Made by a program: the position numbers and the translations under genes. Positions 51,477-59,373 of a stretch of DNA of 64,000 bases are shown here, piece by piece. Each line of letters opens with the position of its first letter. Positions within the stretch are counted from its first letter, which is position 1. The stretch is from Vibrio splendidus. Lineage in GTDB: Bacteria > Pseudomonadota > Gammaproteobacteria > Enterobacterales > Vibrionaceae. Where the stretch lies: the NCBI RefSeq assembly GCF_003345295.1, contig NZ_CP031055.1, positions 434,001 to 498,000 on the forward strand, written 5' to 3'. The notes under the pieces are model-generated. The model did no database searches. It was not told the origin of the DNA and was given only the letters and a program-made list of their open reading frames with translations.

Positions 51477-52658
51477 TTAGAATAAACCCTTAAACAGCAA
51501 TACCAGGTAGTCCCATAGACGACTAAATAAGCTGCCTTGGTCTACATCTTCAAGTGCAAGTAGTGGGTATTCAGCAACGTCTTCACCATCAACTTGGTAG
51601 AATAGTTTACCGACAACATCGCCTTTGCTAATTGGTGCTTCTAGTTCCTTTTCAAGAACGAAGCTTGCTTTTAGGTTCTTAGCTTGACCACGAGGTAGTG
51701 TAACGAAAGTATCTTCGTCGACACCTAGTGCAACTGTATCCTTGCTACCCATCCAGATCTTCTCTTCTACGAAGGTTTCACCGGCTGTGTGTGGCGCCAC
51801 TGTTTCGAAGAAACGGAAGCCGTAGCTAAGCAGCTTTTTGCTTTCTGTTTTACGAGCGTTCGCATTTTTAGTTCCCATCACAACAGCAACTAGGCGCATT
51901 TTACCTTCGGTTGCTGAGCTTACTAGGCTATAACCTGCCTTGCTTGTATGGCCCGTTTTGATGCCATCAACGTTCATGCTCTTATCCCATAACAGACCGT
52001 TACGGTTGTACTGGGTGATGCCGTTGTAAGTGAATTTTTTCTCTGAGTAGATACGGTACTCATCAGGAACATCGCGAATCAGCGCCTGACCAAGTAGCGC
52101 CATATCATAAGGTGTTGAGTATAGATTCGGGTTGTCTAGACCGTGCACGTTAGCAAAGTGCGTGTCTTTCATGCCGATAGAGCTTGCCCATGCGTTCATT
52201 AGGTCAACGAATGCATCTTCAGAACCAGCAATATGCTCAGCCATTGCAACAGTAGCATCGTTGCCTGATTGAATGATGATGCCACGGTTCAGTTCTTCCA
52301 CTTTAACCGTTGTGCCCACTTCAATGAACATTTTCGATGAATCTGGGAAGTTTTTAGCCCAAGCATTCTCACTGATTACAACATCGTCGTTTAGATTGAT
52401 GTTGCCACGTTCTAGCTCTTGGCCGATCACGTAGCTCGTCATCATCTTGGTTAAACTTGCTGGAGAAAGTTGAGTGTTCATCTCTTTCTCTGCTAGTACT
52501 TTGCCTGAATGGTAATCCATCAGAACAAAACCTTTAGCGGCGATTTGCGGTGCATCAGGGACTACAATTGGAGCGGCGAATGACGATGTAGCTATCGTTG
52601 CAGAAAGAGCAACAGAAGTAGCAAAAATCGATTTAACAAGTTTATTAGATTTAATCAT
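51477..52658 (-). CDS. dacA: D-alanyl-D-alanine carboxypeptidase (PBP5/6 type)
   Basis: Low-molecular-weight penicillin-binding protein that trims the terminal D-Ala from peptidoglycan pentapeptides. 393 residues with a signal peptide ending SSFAA. Active-site motifs are SLTK (Ser68-Lys71), SGN (from Ser131) and KTG (in VDGIKTGHTSKAG). The C-terminal WDYLVLLFKGLF is the amphipathic helix that holds the enzyme to the inner membrane. It sits downstream of rlpA in the same orientation. Confidence 0.96.
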   Translation of the reverse strand: MIKSNKLVKSIFATSVALSATIATSSFAAPIVVPDAPQIAAKGFVLMDYHSGKVLAEKEMNTQLSPASLTKMMTSYVIGQELERGNINLNDDVVISENAWAKNFPDSSKMFIEVGTTVKVEELNRGIIIQSGNDATVAMAEHIAGSEDAFVDLMNAWASSIGMKDTHFANVHGLDNPNLYSTPYDMALLGQALIRDVPDEYRIYSEKKFTYNGITQYNRNGLLWDKSMNVDGIKTGHTSKAGYSLVSSATEGKMRLVAVVMGTKNANARKTESKKLLSYGFRFFETVAPHTAGETFVEEKIWMGSKDTVALGVDEDTFVTLPRGQAKNLKASFVLEKELEAPISKGDVVGKLFYQVDGEDVAEYPLLALEDVDQGSLFSRLWDYLVLLFKGLF

Positions 52659-52751
52659 TTTGAATGCAATTATTTGGTGAACTATTCATATCTTAACAGA
52701 ATCACTCTGTCACACCAGAGCGCTGATTACCAGAAGTAACTGTTAGATTAA

Positions 52752-53591
52752 TTAGCGGGTTAGTGTGTGTTTTTTTATATAAGCTGACGGGTAACCCATT
52801 AGCTTAACTTGTTCTAATTTCTCTTGAGTCAGAGCATAGTCATGAAATGGCCCAAGCATCAGACGGTAGTTATCGTCATTTGGCTGCAAGAACGTTGCTA
52901 CAGCTAGCTTTTCACCTAGATCTTTGGCTAACTTCTCGGTTCTATCTTCATGTGGAGAAGTTGCAACTTGAATGATAAATTGCGGTAAAGCGGCCTTTTT
53001 ATTTGCGTCGGTTGGCATAGCCACAGTAATGACTTCTATCTCAACATTTGCGGTGCCGGTTCTCAACACATCGAGCTTATAAGCTGCCGCATAACTAAGG
53101 TCAATGATTCGACCTTCATGGAATGGACCGCGGTCATTGATACGAACAATCGTCGTTTTATTGTTATCAGTATTCGTCACTTTTACATAGCTTGGAATTG
53201 GCAATGTTTTGTGCGCTGCCGACATTGAATACATGTCGTAGATCTCGCCGTTAGACGTTAAGTGACCATGAAATTTCTTACCGTACCAAGAGGCTTTGCC
53301 TTTCTCAGTAAAACCTTCGGTCTTCTTTACGATCTTGTAGTCTTCGCCACGCAAAGTGTAATTCGTGTTACCACCTAAACTATAAGGTTCATATTGAGGG
53401 TGAGCATCTTCTAGATGCTCCACCGAGATAGGTGCATCTGGTGCAATATCCGAATCAATATCGTAGCGACCGGTTGGCTTTTGTGAAGAACAGCCGTTGA
53501 TTAAAATCGCTAAGCCTAGAATAGAGGCTATTTTTTTGATTGGCAGCTCATCAACCAAAGATGCTTTTCTTTGAAATATTGTAATAGACAT
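52752..53591 (-). CDS. rlpA: Septal ring lytic transglycosylase RlpA
   Basis: Lipoprotein with a double-psi beta-barrel domain (GKASWYGKKFHGHLTSNGEIYDMYSMSAAHKTLP... VRINDRGPFHEGRIIDLSYAAA) and a C-terminal SPOR domain (FIIQVATSPHEDRTEKLAKDLGEKL...YRLMLGPF) that binds denuded septal glycan. The lipid cysteine follows LAILING at about residue 34, giving an unusually long N-region from the ATG at 53591; a TTG at 53558 is a possible shorter start. The ATG begins four bases after the rodA stop, which supports coupled translation. 279 residues. Confidence 0.92.
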   Translation of the reverse strand: MSITIFQRKASLVDELPIKKIASILGLAILINGCSSQKPTGRYDIDSDIAPDAPISVEHLEDAHPQYEPYSLGGNTNYTLRGEDYKIVKKTEGFTEKGKASWYGKKFHGHLTSNGEIYDMYSMSAAHKTLPIPSYVKVTNTDNNKTTIVRINDRGPFHEGRIIDLSYAAAYKLDVLRTGTANVEIEVITVAMPTDANKKAALPQFIIQVATSPHEDRTEKLAKDLGEKLAVATFLQPNDDNYRLMLGPFHDYALTQEKLEQVKLMGYPSAYIKKHTLTR

Positions 53592-53594
53592 CGA

Positions 53595-54716
53595 TTAGGT
53601 CGCCTTTGAAAATGCTTTTCTGTGTGTATGGATCGACATTAAAATACCAAAACCAGCCATAAGGGTAACCATTGAAGTACCGCCATAGCTGACGAGAGGT
53701 AGAGGAACACCAACCACGGGTAGAATACCGCTTACCATGCCAATGTTTACAAAGATATAAACGAAGAAGCTCAGTACAATACTGCCGCCCATCATTCGAC
53801 CAAATGCTGTTTGCGCTTGGCTCGCGAGTACTAAACCCCGTCCAATAATGAATAGGTAGATAGCAAGCAAGAACAAAATCCCAATCATGCCCCATTCTTC
53901 GGCTATTACCGCAAAAATGAAGTCAGTGTGACGCTCTGGAATGAATTCCAGTTGGGATTGAGTTCCTTGTAGCCAACCTTTTCCTGATACACCACCAGAA
54001 CCTATCGCAATCTTACTTTGGATGATGTGGTAGCCCGCACCTAATGGATCTGATTCAGGATCAAAAAGGGTTCTTACTCGTACTTTTTGATATTCACGCA
54101 TCAAGAAGAACCATAATATTGGGATAAATGCCCCTAACGCTATGGCGGCACTGGCAATGATTTTCCAACTTATACCAGCCAAGAATATTACGAAGATACC
54201 GGATGCGGCGATAAGGATGGATGTACCCAAGTCGGGTTGCTTAGCGATTAAAATGGTAGGTACAAAGACCATCACTAGCGAGATCGCTAATGTTTGAAAG
54301 GTTGGCGGCAGTGATCGTTTACCGATAAATCGAGCCAGCATCAAAGGTACCGCAAGCTTTAATAGTTCAGAGGGTTGGAATCGAACAAAACCGAAATTTA
54401 ACCAACGTTGGGCACCCTTAGATGCTTCACCAAAGAACAACACGCCCAAGAGTAAGATGACACCACCTGCAAATAACAGCGGGGCCAAGGTTTCATAGGT
54501 ACGAGGCGAAAGTTGCGCTAGGAAGATCATGACACCTAAAGACAGCACCATACGCATTGCTTGGCGATCCATCATCGCAAGGCTTTGTCCGCTGGCGCTG
54601 TACATGATCAATAAGGCAAAGCCCATCAACACCAAAATACCGAGCAGTAATGGGAGATCGATATGGAGCCTTTCAAACAAGGCTCTATTTCGTCCAGTAG
54701 AAGGATCAAGTTTCAT
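53595..54716 (-). CDS. mrdB: Rod-shape peptidoglycan glycosyltransferase RodA
   Basis: SEDS-family polymerase of the elongasome, working with PBP2. 373 residues with about ten hydrophobic segments. Conserved SEDS elements are RWLNFGFVRFQPSELLKLAVPL, KQPDLGTSILIA, the large loop with AIGSGGVSGKGWLQGTQSQLEFIPERHTDFIFAVIAEEWG, and the C-terminal GVPLPLVSYGGTSM. The start overlaps the mrdA stop by one base, so the partners are translated together. Confidence 0.96.
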   Translation of the reverse strand: MKLDPSTGRNRALFERLHIDLPLLLGILVLMGFALLIMYSASGQSLAMMDRQAMRMVLSLGVMIFLAQLSPRTYETLAPLLFAGGVILLLGVLFFGEASKGAQRWLNFGFVRFQPSELLKLAVPLMLARFIGKRSLPPTFQTLAISLVMVFVPTILIAKQPDLGTSILIAASGIFVIFLAGISWKIIASAAIALGAFIPILWFFLMREYQKVRVRTLFDPESDPLGAGYHIIQSKIAIGSGGVSGKGWLQGTQSQLEFIPERHTDFIFAVIAEEWGMIGILFLLAIYLFIIGRGLVLASQAQTAFGRMMGGSIVLSFFVYIFVNIGMVSGILPVVGVPLPLVSYGGTSMVTLMAGFGILMSIHTHRKAFSKAT

Positions 54717-56608
54717 TATTTTGTTGCCTTACTTTCATCTTCTTCAGCGAGAATAATATGGTCTAATATTTTTCTAACGACAGGGCCGCCATTTGATGAG
54801 CCACCACCTGCGTTTTCTAATACGATAGTCACAACCGCTTCTGGATCTTCAAAAGGAGCATAACCCGTAAAGAGTGCATGATCGCGTAAATGCTCTGCGA
54901 TTTCGTCCGCGTTGTATTCTTCGTCTTCTTTGAGACCGAATACTTGCGCAGTTCCTGATTTACCAGCGGTTTGGTAAGACATCTTTTGGAATGAACGTCT
55001 TGCAGTACCTTTCTTACCGTGGTTTACCAGTCTCATGCCTTCTTGCGCGATATCCCAGTATTTCTGCTTAACACCAGTGATTGGAGGATAAGTTTCGATC
55101 TCTGATACTGTTTGGTCATCGAATGGCTGACCATTATCGATCGTCGCACGTAATAGGTGAGGCGCTGTTACTTCACCTTCGTTGACCAATACAGACGTGG
55201 CTTTAGCGATTTGCATCGGTGTTGCCGTCCAATAGCCTTGTCCGATACCAACAGGGATGGTGTCACCTTGATACCAAGGCACACGGTGTCTTGCCATTTT
55301 CCATTCACGAGTTGGCATGTTGGCTTTACTTTCTTCGTAAATATCAATGCCTGTGTAGTCACCAAAGCCGAATAACATCATCCATTGAGATAAACGGTCG
55401 ATACCTAGATCAAAGGAGATTTGGTAGAAGAAGGTATCAACTGATTCTTCAATCGCTTTCTCTATATCAACAACACCGTGTCCCCAACGTAACCAGTCGC
55501 GAAACGGCTTGGTTTTGGAGTTAGGTATTTTCCAATAGCCTGGATCATTACGCGTTGTATTCGGTGTAATCACACCTTCTTGTAGAGCAGCAACGGCAAT
55601 AAACGGTTTGATCGTAGAAGCTGGTGGATAAATACCCAATGTGGCACGGTTAACCAAAGGTCGATCTTTGTTCTGTAGTAGAGCGTTATAACCTTTAGAG
55701 GAGATACCATGTACAAAGGCATTTGGGTCGTAACTTGGGCTAGACACCATTGCTAACACGCCATTGTCTTTCGGGTCTAGAACGATGGCAGAGCCACGGC
55801 GTCCATCGAGCAGTTTGTGCACGTATAACTGAAGATTGATGTCTAAGTTAAGTACAATATCTTTACCCGGAACCGAAGGGACAAATTTTAGTGTGCGAAT
55901 GACTCGTCCACGGCTGTTTACTTCAACTTCTTGATAACCCGCGGTGCCGTGCAGCATGTCTTCGTAGTAGCGCTCAATACCAAGTTTACCGATGTCACGT
56001 GTTGCTTTGTAATTGGCGTCTTTTTCTTCTCGTACTAAGCGTTGTATATCGCGATCGTTGATGCGCGATACATAGCCAATAACGTGAGTCAGTACATCAC
56101 CATACGGATAAAAACGTTTTAATGTGCCTGTTACCTCAACACCCGGAAATTTATGCTGGTTTACAGAGAATACCGCAACTTGCTCTTCGGTGAGCTGATT
56201 TAGAATAGGCACTGACTTGAAGCGTCGTGAATTGCGGCGGTCACGATTAAAACGCTCGATACGTTCAGGTGGAATCTCGATTAACGTTTGTAGACGGACG
56301 AGCGTGTCATCCATATCTTTGATTTTTTCGGGCGTAATTTCTAGGTTGAAAACGGGGCGGTTTTCGGCAAGAAGTACACCGTTGCGATCGTAAATCAAAC
56401 CACGGTTAGGCGCGATGGGAACAACCTTGATACGGTTGTCGTTAGAACGGGTTTTATAGTCTTGATATTGGTTGACCTGAATGTTGTACAGGTTAACAAC
56501 CAACATCGACATCATGACTATGATCCCCGCAAACGCAACAAAAGCACGACTAGTAAATAGTCGTGCTTCTGCTTTGTAATCACGGATTTGGCTACGTTTA
56601 CGTAACAT
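54716..56608 (-). CDS. mrdA: Penicillin-binding protein 2
   Basis: Class B transpeptidase for cell elongation. 630 residues; one N-terminal membrane helix (FVAFAGIIVMMSMLVVNLYNIQV), a pedestal domain, and the penicillin-binding domain with YPPASTIKPF (SxxK), the SVDTFFYQ motif (SxD) and AGKSGTAQVFG (KSGT). VVTIVLENAGGGSSNGGPVV is near the end. It lies six bases downstream of rlmH and leads into rodA by overlap. Confidence 0.97.
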   Translation of the reverse strand: MLRKRSQIRDYKAEARLFTSRAFVAFAGIIVMMSMLVVNLYNIQVNQYQDYKTRSNDNRIKVVPIAPNRGLIYDRNGVLLAENRPVFNLEITPEKIKDMDDTLVRLQTLIEIPPERIERFNRDRRNSRRFKSVPILNQLTEEQVAVFSVNQHKFPGVEVTGTLKRFYPYGDVLTHVIGYVSRINDRDIQRLVREEKDANYKATRDIGKLGIERYYEDMLHGTAGYQEVEVNSRGRVIRTLKFVPSVPGKDIVLNLDINLQLYVHKLLDGRRGSAIVLDPKDNGVLAMVSSPSYDPNAFVHGISSKGYNALLQNKDRPLVNRATLGIYPPASTIKPFIAVAALQEGVITPNTTRNDPGYWKIPNSKTKPFRDWLRWGHGVVDIEKAIEESVDTFFYQISFDLGIDRLSQWMMLFGFGDYTGIDIYEESKANMPTREWKMARHRVPWYQGDTIPVGIGQGYWTATPMQIAKATSVLVNEGEVTAPHLLRATIDNGQPFDDQTVSEIETYPPITGVKQKYWDIAQEGMRLVNHGKKGTARRSFQKMSYQTAGKSGTAQVFGLKEDEEYNADEIAEHLRDHALFTGYAPFEDPEAVVTIVLENAGGGSSNGGPVVRKILDHIILAEEDESKATK

Positions 56609-56614
56609 TAACGC

Positions 56615-57085
56615 TTATTCTCGATGATAAGGGTGGTTAGCAGTGATGCTCCAAGCTCTATACAAGCTTTCCGCCATGATAACGCGTACTAATGGGTGAG
56701 GGAGAGTAAGCGCCGATAGAGACCAGCTTTGGTCTGCAGCCGCTTTACACGCAGGTGCTAATCCTTCAGGCCCGCCAATAAGGATAGAAACGTCGCGTCC
56801 ATCCAACTTCCAACTTTCCAATTGTTCTGCCAGTTGTGGGGTATCCCACTTTTTACCTGGGATATCAAGCGTGACAATGCGGTTGCCTTTTGGCACTGCT
56901 GCCAACATTGCTTCGCCTTCTTTTTGAAGAATACGTGCAATATCAGCATTTTTACCACGTTTTCCCGCAGTGATCTCAATGAGTTCTAATGGCATATCAT
57001 GAGGGAAGCGGCGTTTATATTCTTTAAAGCCTTCTTCGACCCACTTTGGCATTTTTGTACCAACTGCGATTAACTGGATCTTCAA
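56615..57085 (-). CDS. rlmH: 23S rRNA (pseudouridine(1915)-N(3))-methyltransferase
   Basis: SPOUT-class methyltransferase acting on assembled 70S ribosomes at pseudouridine 1915. 156 residues; MKIQLIAVGTKMPKWVEEGFKEYKRRF, the SAM-binding trefoil-knot segment VSILIGGPEGLAPACK and the C-terminal ALTLPHPLVRVIMAESLYRAWSI...NHPYHRE are diagnostic. It lies four bases after rsfS. Confidence 0.97.
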   Translation of the reverse strand: MKIQLIAVGTKMPKWVEEGFKEYKRRFPHDMPLELIEITAGKRGKNADIARILQKEGEAMLAAVPKGNRIVTLDIPGKKWDTPQLAEQLESWKLDGRDVSILIGGPEGLAPACKAAADQSWSLSALTLPHPLVRVIMAESLYRAWSITANHPYHRE

Positions 57086-57088
57086 CGC

Positions 57089-57406
57089 TTAGCCCCAAAG
57101 TTTTTCTAGTTGGTACAGCTCACGATGTTCTTCTTGCATAACATGAAGCATGCTTGTTCCCATATCTAGAACAACCCATTCACCTTCTTGCTGCCCGTCC
57201 ATGCCTAGTGGTTGCATACCAGCTTTACGCACTTCATCGGCAACGTGTTGTGCGATAGAGGCAACATGGCGCTTAGAGGTGCCAGTACAAACAATCATGT
57301 AATCAGTAACACTTGATTTGCCTTCTACATCGATAGTCACAATCGATTCTGCTTTCATGTCGTCGGCTTTGTCTGCAAGAAAATCTTTTAGTTCTTCACG
57401 TAACAC
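57089..57406 (-). CDS. rsfS: Ribosomal silencing factor RsfS
   Basis: A 105-residue protein that binds L14 on the large subunit and blocks subunit joining in stationary phase or starvation. KAESIVTIDVEGKSSVTDYMIVCTGTSKRHVASIAQHVADEV and GEWVVLDMGTSMLHVMQEEHRELYQLEKLWG are the family core. Normally nadD precedes rsfS in gammaproteobacteria; here holA is directly upstream with only 64 bp between. Confidence 0.95.
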   Translation of the reverse strand: MLREELKDFLADKADDMKAESIVTIDVEGKSSVTDYMIVCTGTSKRHVASIAQHVADEVRKAGMQPLGMDGQQEGEWVVLDMGTSMLHVMQEEHRELYQLEKLWG

Positions 57407-57470
57407 GGGGTGTTCCTTTAATCTGAATTTAGCTTTTTAGGATCTGTTGACCCTAGAATATACCACGCTT

Positions 57471-58496
57471 TTATGCGTGAAATGGGATTGAAGCTGAAGG
57501 GATACAAAACTCTACGCTTAACTGATGAATTAGTGGCCAAGGCGACTGTTCATATTGAGTTTTTGTCATCAATTCGGCTTGAGTCAGCAACGCAAACAAC
57601 GAATGTAATTGAGAAATCGAAACTCTTGTTAGCGCAGCGTTATAAAGAGGCTTTTTAGATTGCCAGATACGGTGTTTTTCGAATACTTGGCCGATCGGCA
57701 TCTGTTTCATTTGTTGCTGCATTTGTAATAGCAAGGCAAGTTCACGTTGTATGCTACGCAGTAAAATGACTGGCTCTACACCTTCAGCTTCCAGTTGTCT
57801 TAGAATTCGTTGTGCACGATTACCTTTTCCAGCCAGTAACGCGTCACTCCAATGGAATGGAGTAAAGTGGTTGTGGCGGCTTAGTGATTCTTCTAAACGT
57901 ACTAGGGTAAGTTTTCCGTCAGGGTATTGGAGCACTAGCTTTTCTAGGCTTTGAGTGAGAGCAAATAGGTTACCCTCGTGCCACTGTGCCAGCATTTGAA
58001 TCGCTTCAGGGTCTGGAGATAAGCCGATTTGACGGCAGCGCGCTTGGACAAACTGAGGTAAGCGACTGACATCCGGCGTTAGGCAACTGACCCAGTGACC
58101 CTGATTAGACAGTGCTTTAAACCATTTAGCACTTTCTTGAGCCTTGGTTAGCTTCGTGCCAATCAAGACCAACAGAATATCGCTGTGGATATGCTCTGAG
58201 ATTGCCAGTAACTCTTTGGCTATCGCCGCATTGACCCCGGACTCTGGCAGTTCAAGTTCGATGATTTGACGGCTAGAGAACAGGCTTAATGCTTGAGTAC
58301 AGTCATAGACTTGATTCCAGTCCAGACTGTTATCAATAGCAAAGCGGTGACGTTCATCAAAGCCTTGCTCTTTAGCAACCTTTTGAATCGCTTCTCGGCT
58401 CTCTTGTAACAGCAGAGGCTCGTTACCGAAAATGAGGTAAACATTACTTAGTTGTTTAGCAAGTTGCTCTGATAAGCGGTCAGCAAAAATACGCAT
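57471..58496 (-). CDS. holA: DNA polymerase III subunit delta
   Basis: Clamp-loader subunit that opens the beta sliding clamp. 341 residues from the ATG at 58496 (a TTG immediately before it is also in frame). VYLIFGNEPLLLQESREAIQKVAKEQGF and FTPFHWSDALLAGKGNRAQRILRQLEAEGVEPVILLRSIQRELALLL match E. coli HolA across its length. It starts about nine bases after the lptE stop, so it is in the lptE operon. Confidence 0.95.
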   Translation of the reverse strand: MRIFADRLSEQLAKQLSNVYLIFGNEPLLLQESREAIQKVAKEQGFDERHRFAIDNSLDWNQVYDCTQALSLFSSRQIIELELPESGVNAAIAKELLAISEHIHSDILLVLIGTKLTKAQESAKWFKALSNQGHWVSCLTPDVSRLPQFVQARCRQIGLSPDPEAIQMLAQWHEGNLFALTQSLEKLVLQYPDGKLTLVRLEESLSRHNHFTPFHWSDALLAGKGNRAQRILRQLEAEGVEPVILLRSIQRELALLLQMQQQMKQMPIGQVFEKHRIWQSKKPLYNAALTRVSISQLHSLFALLTQAELMTKTQYEQSPWPLIHQLSVEFCIPSASIPFHA

Positions 58497-58505
58497 CAAA
58501 TAAAC

Positions 58506-59147
58506 CTATTTTTCAGCTGATTCGACGGGCTTTGTCGTTTCCGTAGAACTTGGATCTATTTCGACGTTCTTGATGTTGTATTGTTTCTCAAGCTCTTTCA
58601 CTTGAACGTGTTCAAGCTGGTCTAGGTTCATACTATCAGCTGCGATGTTCGCTTTTAGTCGAGCCATCTGACGAAGAATTTGGCTTGTTGCAAGCTTACG
58701 CATCTCATCTTCAATCATGTCGCGCTCAACCGATTTTGCTAATGCAGTTAACGGGTTGTCTAGGTAACTACGGGTTACGCTAGTCGAGAATGTTTTTGAG
58801 CCGAGGTCTGGTATCGTTACGCGGTATGAAGCATAGAATGTAAGCTCAATTTCAGCAGCGCGAGTATTCTGGTAAAGAGACAGGGTACGCTCACCTACGC
58901 TCTCACTAATTATGTGCAGGTTAGGTGTGTTCTCAGCGGGTGGCACAATTTCTACATCATTCATACGTAGCTGACCTTTCATCATACGTGTAAACGTACT
59001 GTATTGGTCGTAACTGGTCACAGAGATCTTGTTGAGTTCTTCTGGTACAGAATAGTCACCACGTAAGTGGAAACCACAGGCACTCAGTAGGCTAACGGTT
59101 AAAACAACAACAGTAACTTTCAATGAAGATAGTGAAATCAGGCGCAT
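58506..59147 (-). CDS. lptE: LPS-assembly lipoprotein LptE
   Basis: Outer-membrane lipoprotein that plugs and assembles LptD for lipopolysaccharide delivery. 213 residues; signal with lipid Cys24 (LLSACGFHLRGDY), then ISVTSYDQYSTFTRMMKGQLRMN and LYQNTRAAEIELTFYASYRVTIPD, matching the family. The C-terminus has an extra charged tail (about 40 residues) beyond the E. coli length. It lies between leuS and holA as in E. coli, but 226 bp of hairpin-rich sequence separate it from leuS. Confidence 0.93.
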   Translation of the reverse strand: MRLISLSSLKVTVVVLTVSLLSACGFHLRGDYSVPEELNKISVTSYDQYSTFTRMMKGQLRMNDVEIVPPAENTPNLHIISESVGERTLSLYQNTRAAEIELTFYASYRVTIPDLGSKTFSTSVTRSYLDNPLTALAKSVERDMIEDEMRKLATSQILRQMARLKANIAADSMNLDQLEHVQVKELEKQYNIKNVEIDPSSTETTKPVESAEK

Positions 59148-59175
59148 TATTTGACGGCTCTCATGAAGGTAGAAT

Positions 59176-59373
59176 ACTTATTTAAAGGCTTTAGAGCTTT
59201 CGAATCGTAGGGCTCTGGGTCTAAAGCACTTAAATAAGTAGACAGGGCGATGTCGCACCCTGTCTAAAGACTGCTGAAAACAAAATAAGTTCGCTTCAGC
59301 AGTTATATGTGCAGACTAAAGCTGGTTCGCTTTAATCTGCAACTGTTAGTTTGCCAATGTTAGCTAGCAAATA
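59176..59373 (-). other. Hairpin array in the leuS-lptE spacer
   Basis: Five consecutive inverted repeats: ACTTATTTAA (59176)/TTAAATAAGT (59230) with further internal pairing; AGACAGGG (59240)/CCCTGTCT (59258); CTGCTGAA (59271)/TTCAGCAG (59295); TGCAGA..AAAGC (59310)/GCTTT..TCTGCA (to 59341); and TAGCTA repeats near 59360-59380. None has a long T-tract. It could modulate read-through from leuS into lptE, or carry the lptE promoter. Confidence 0.5.
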
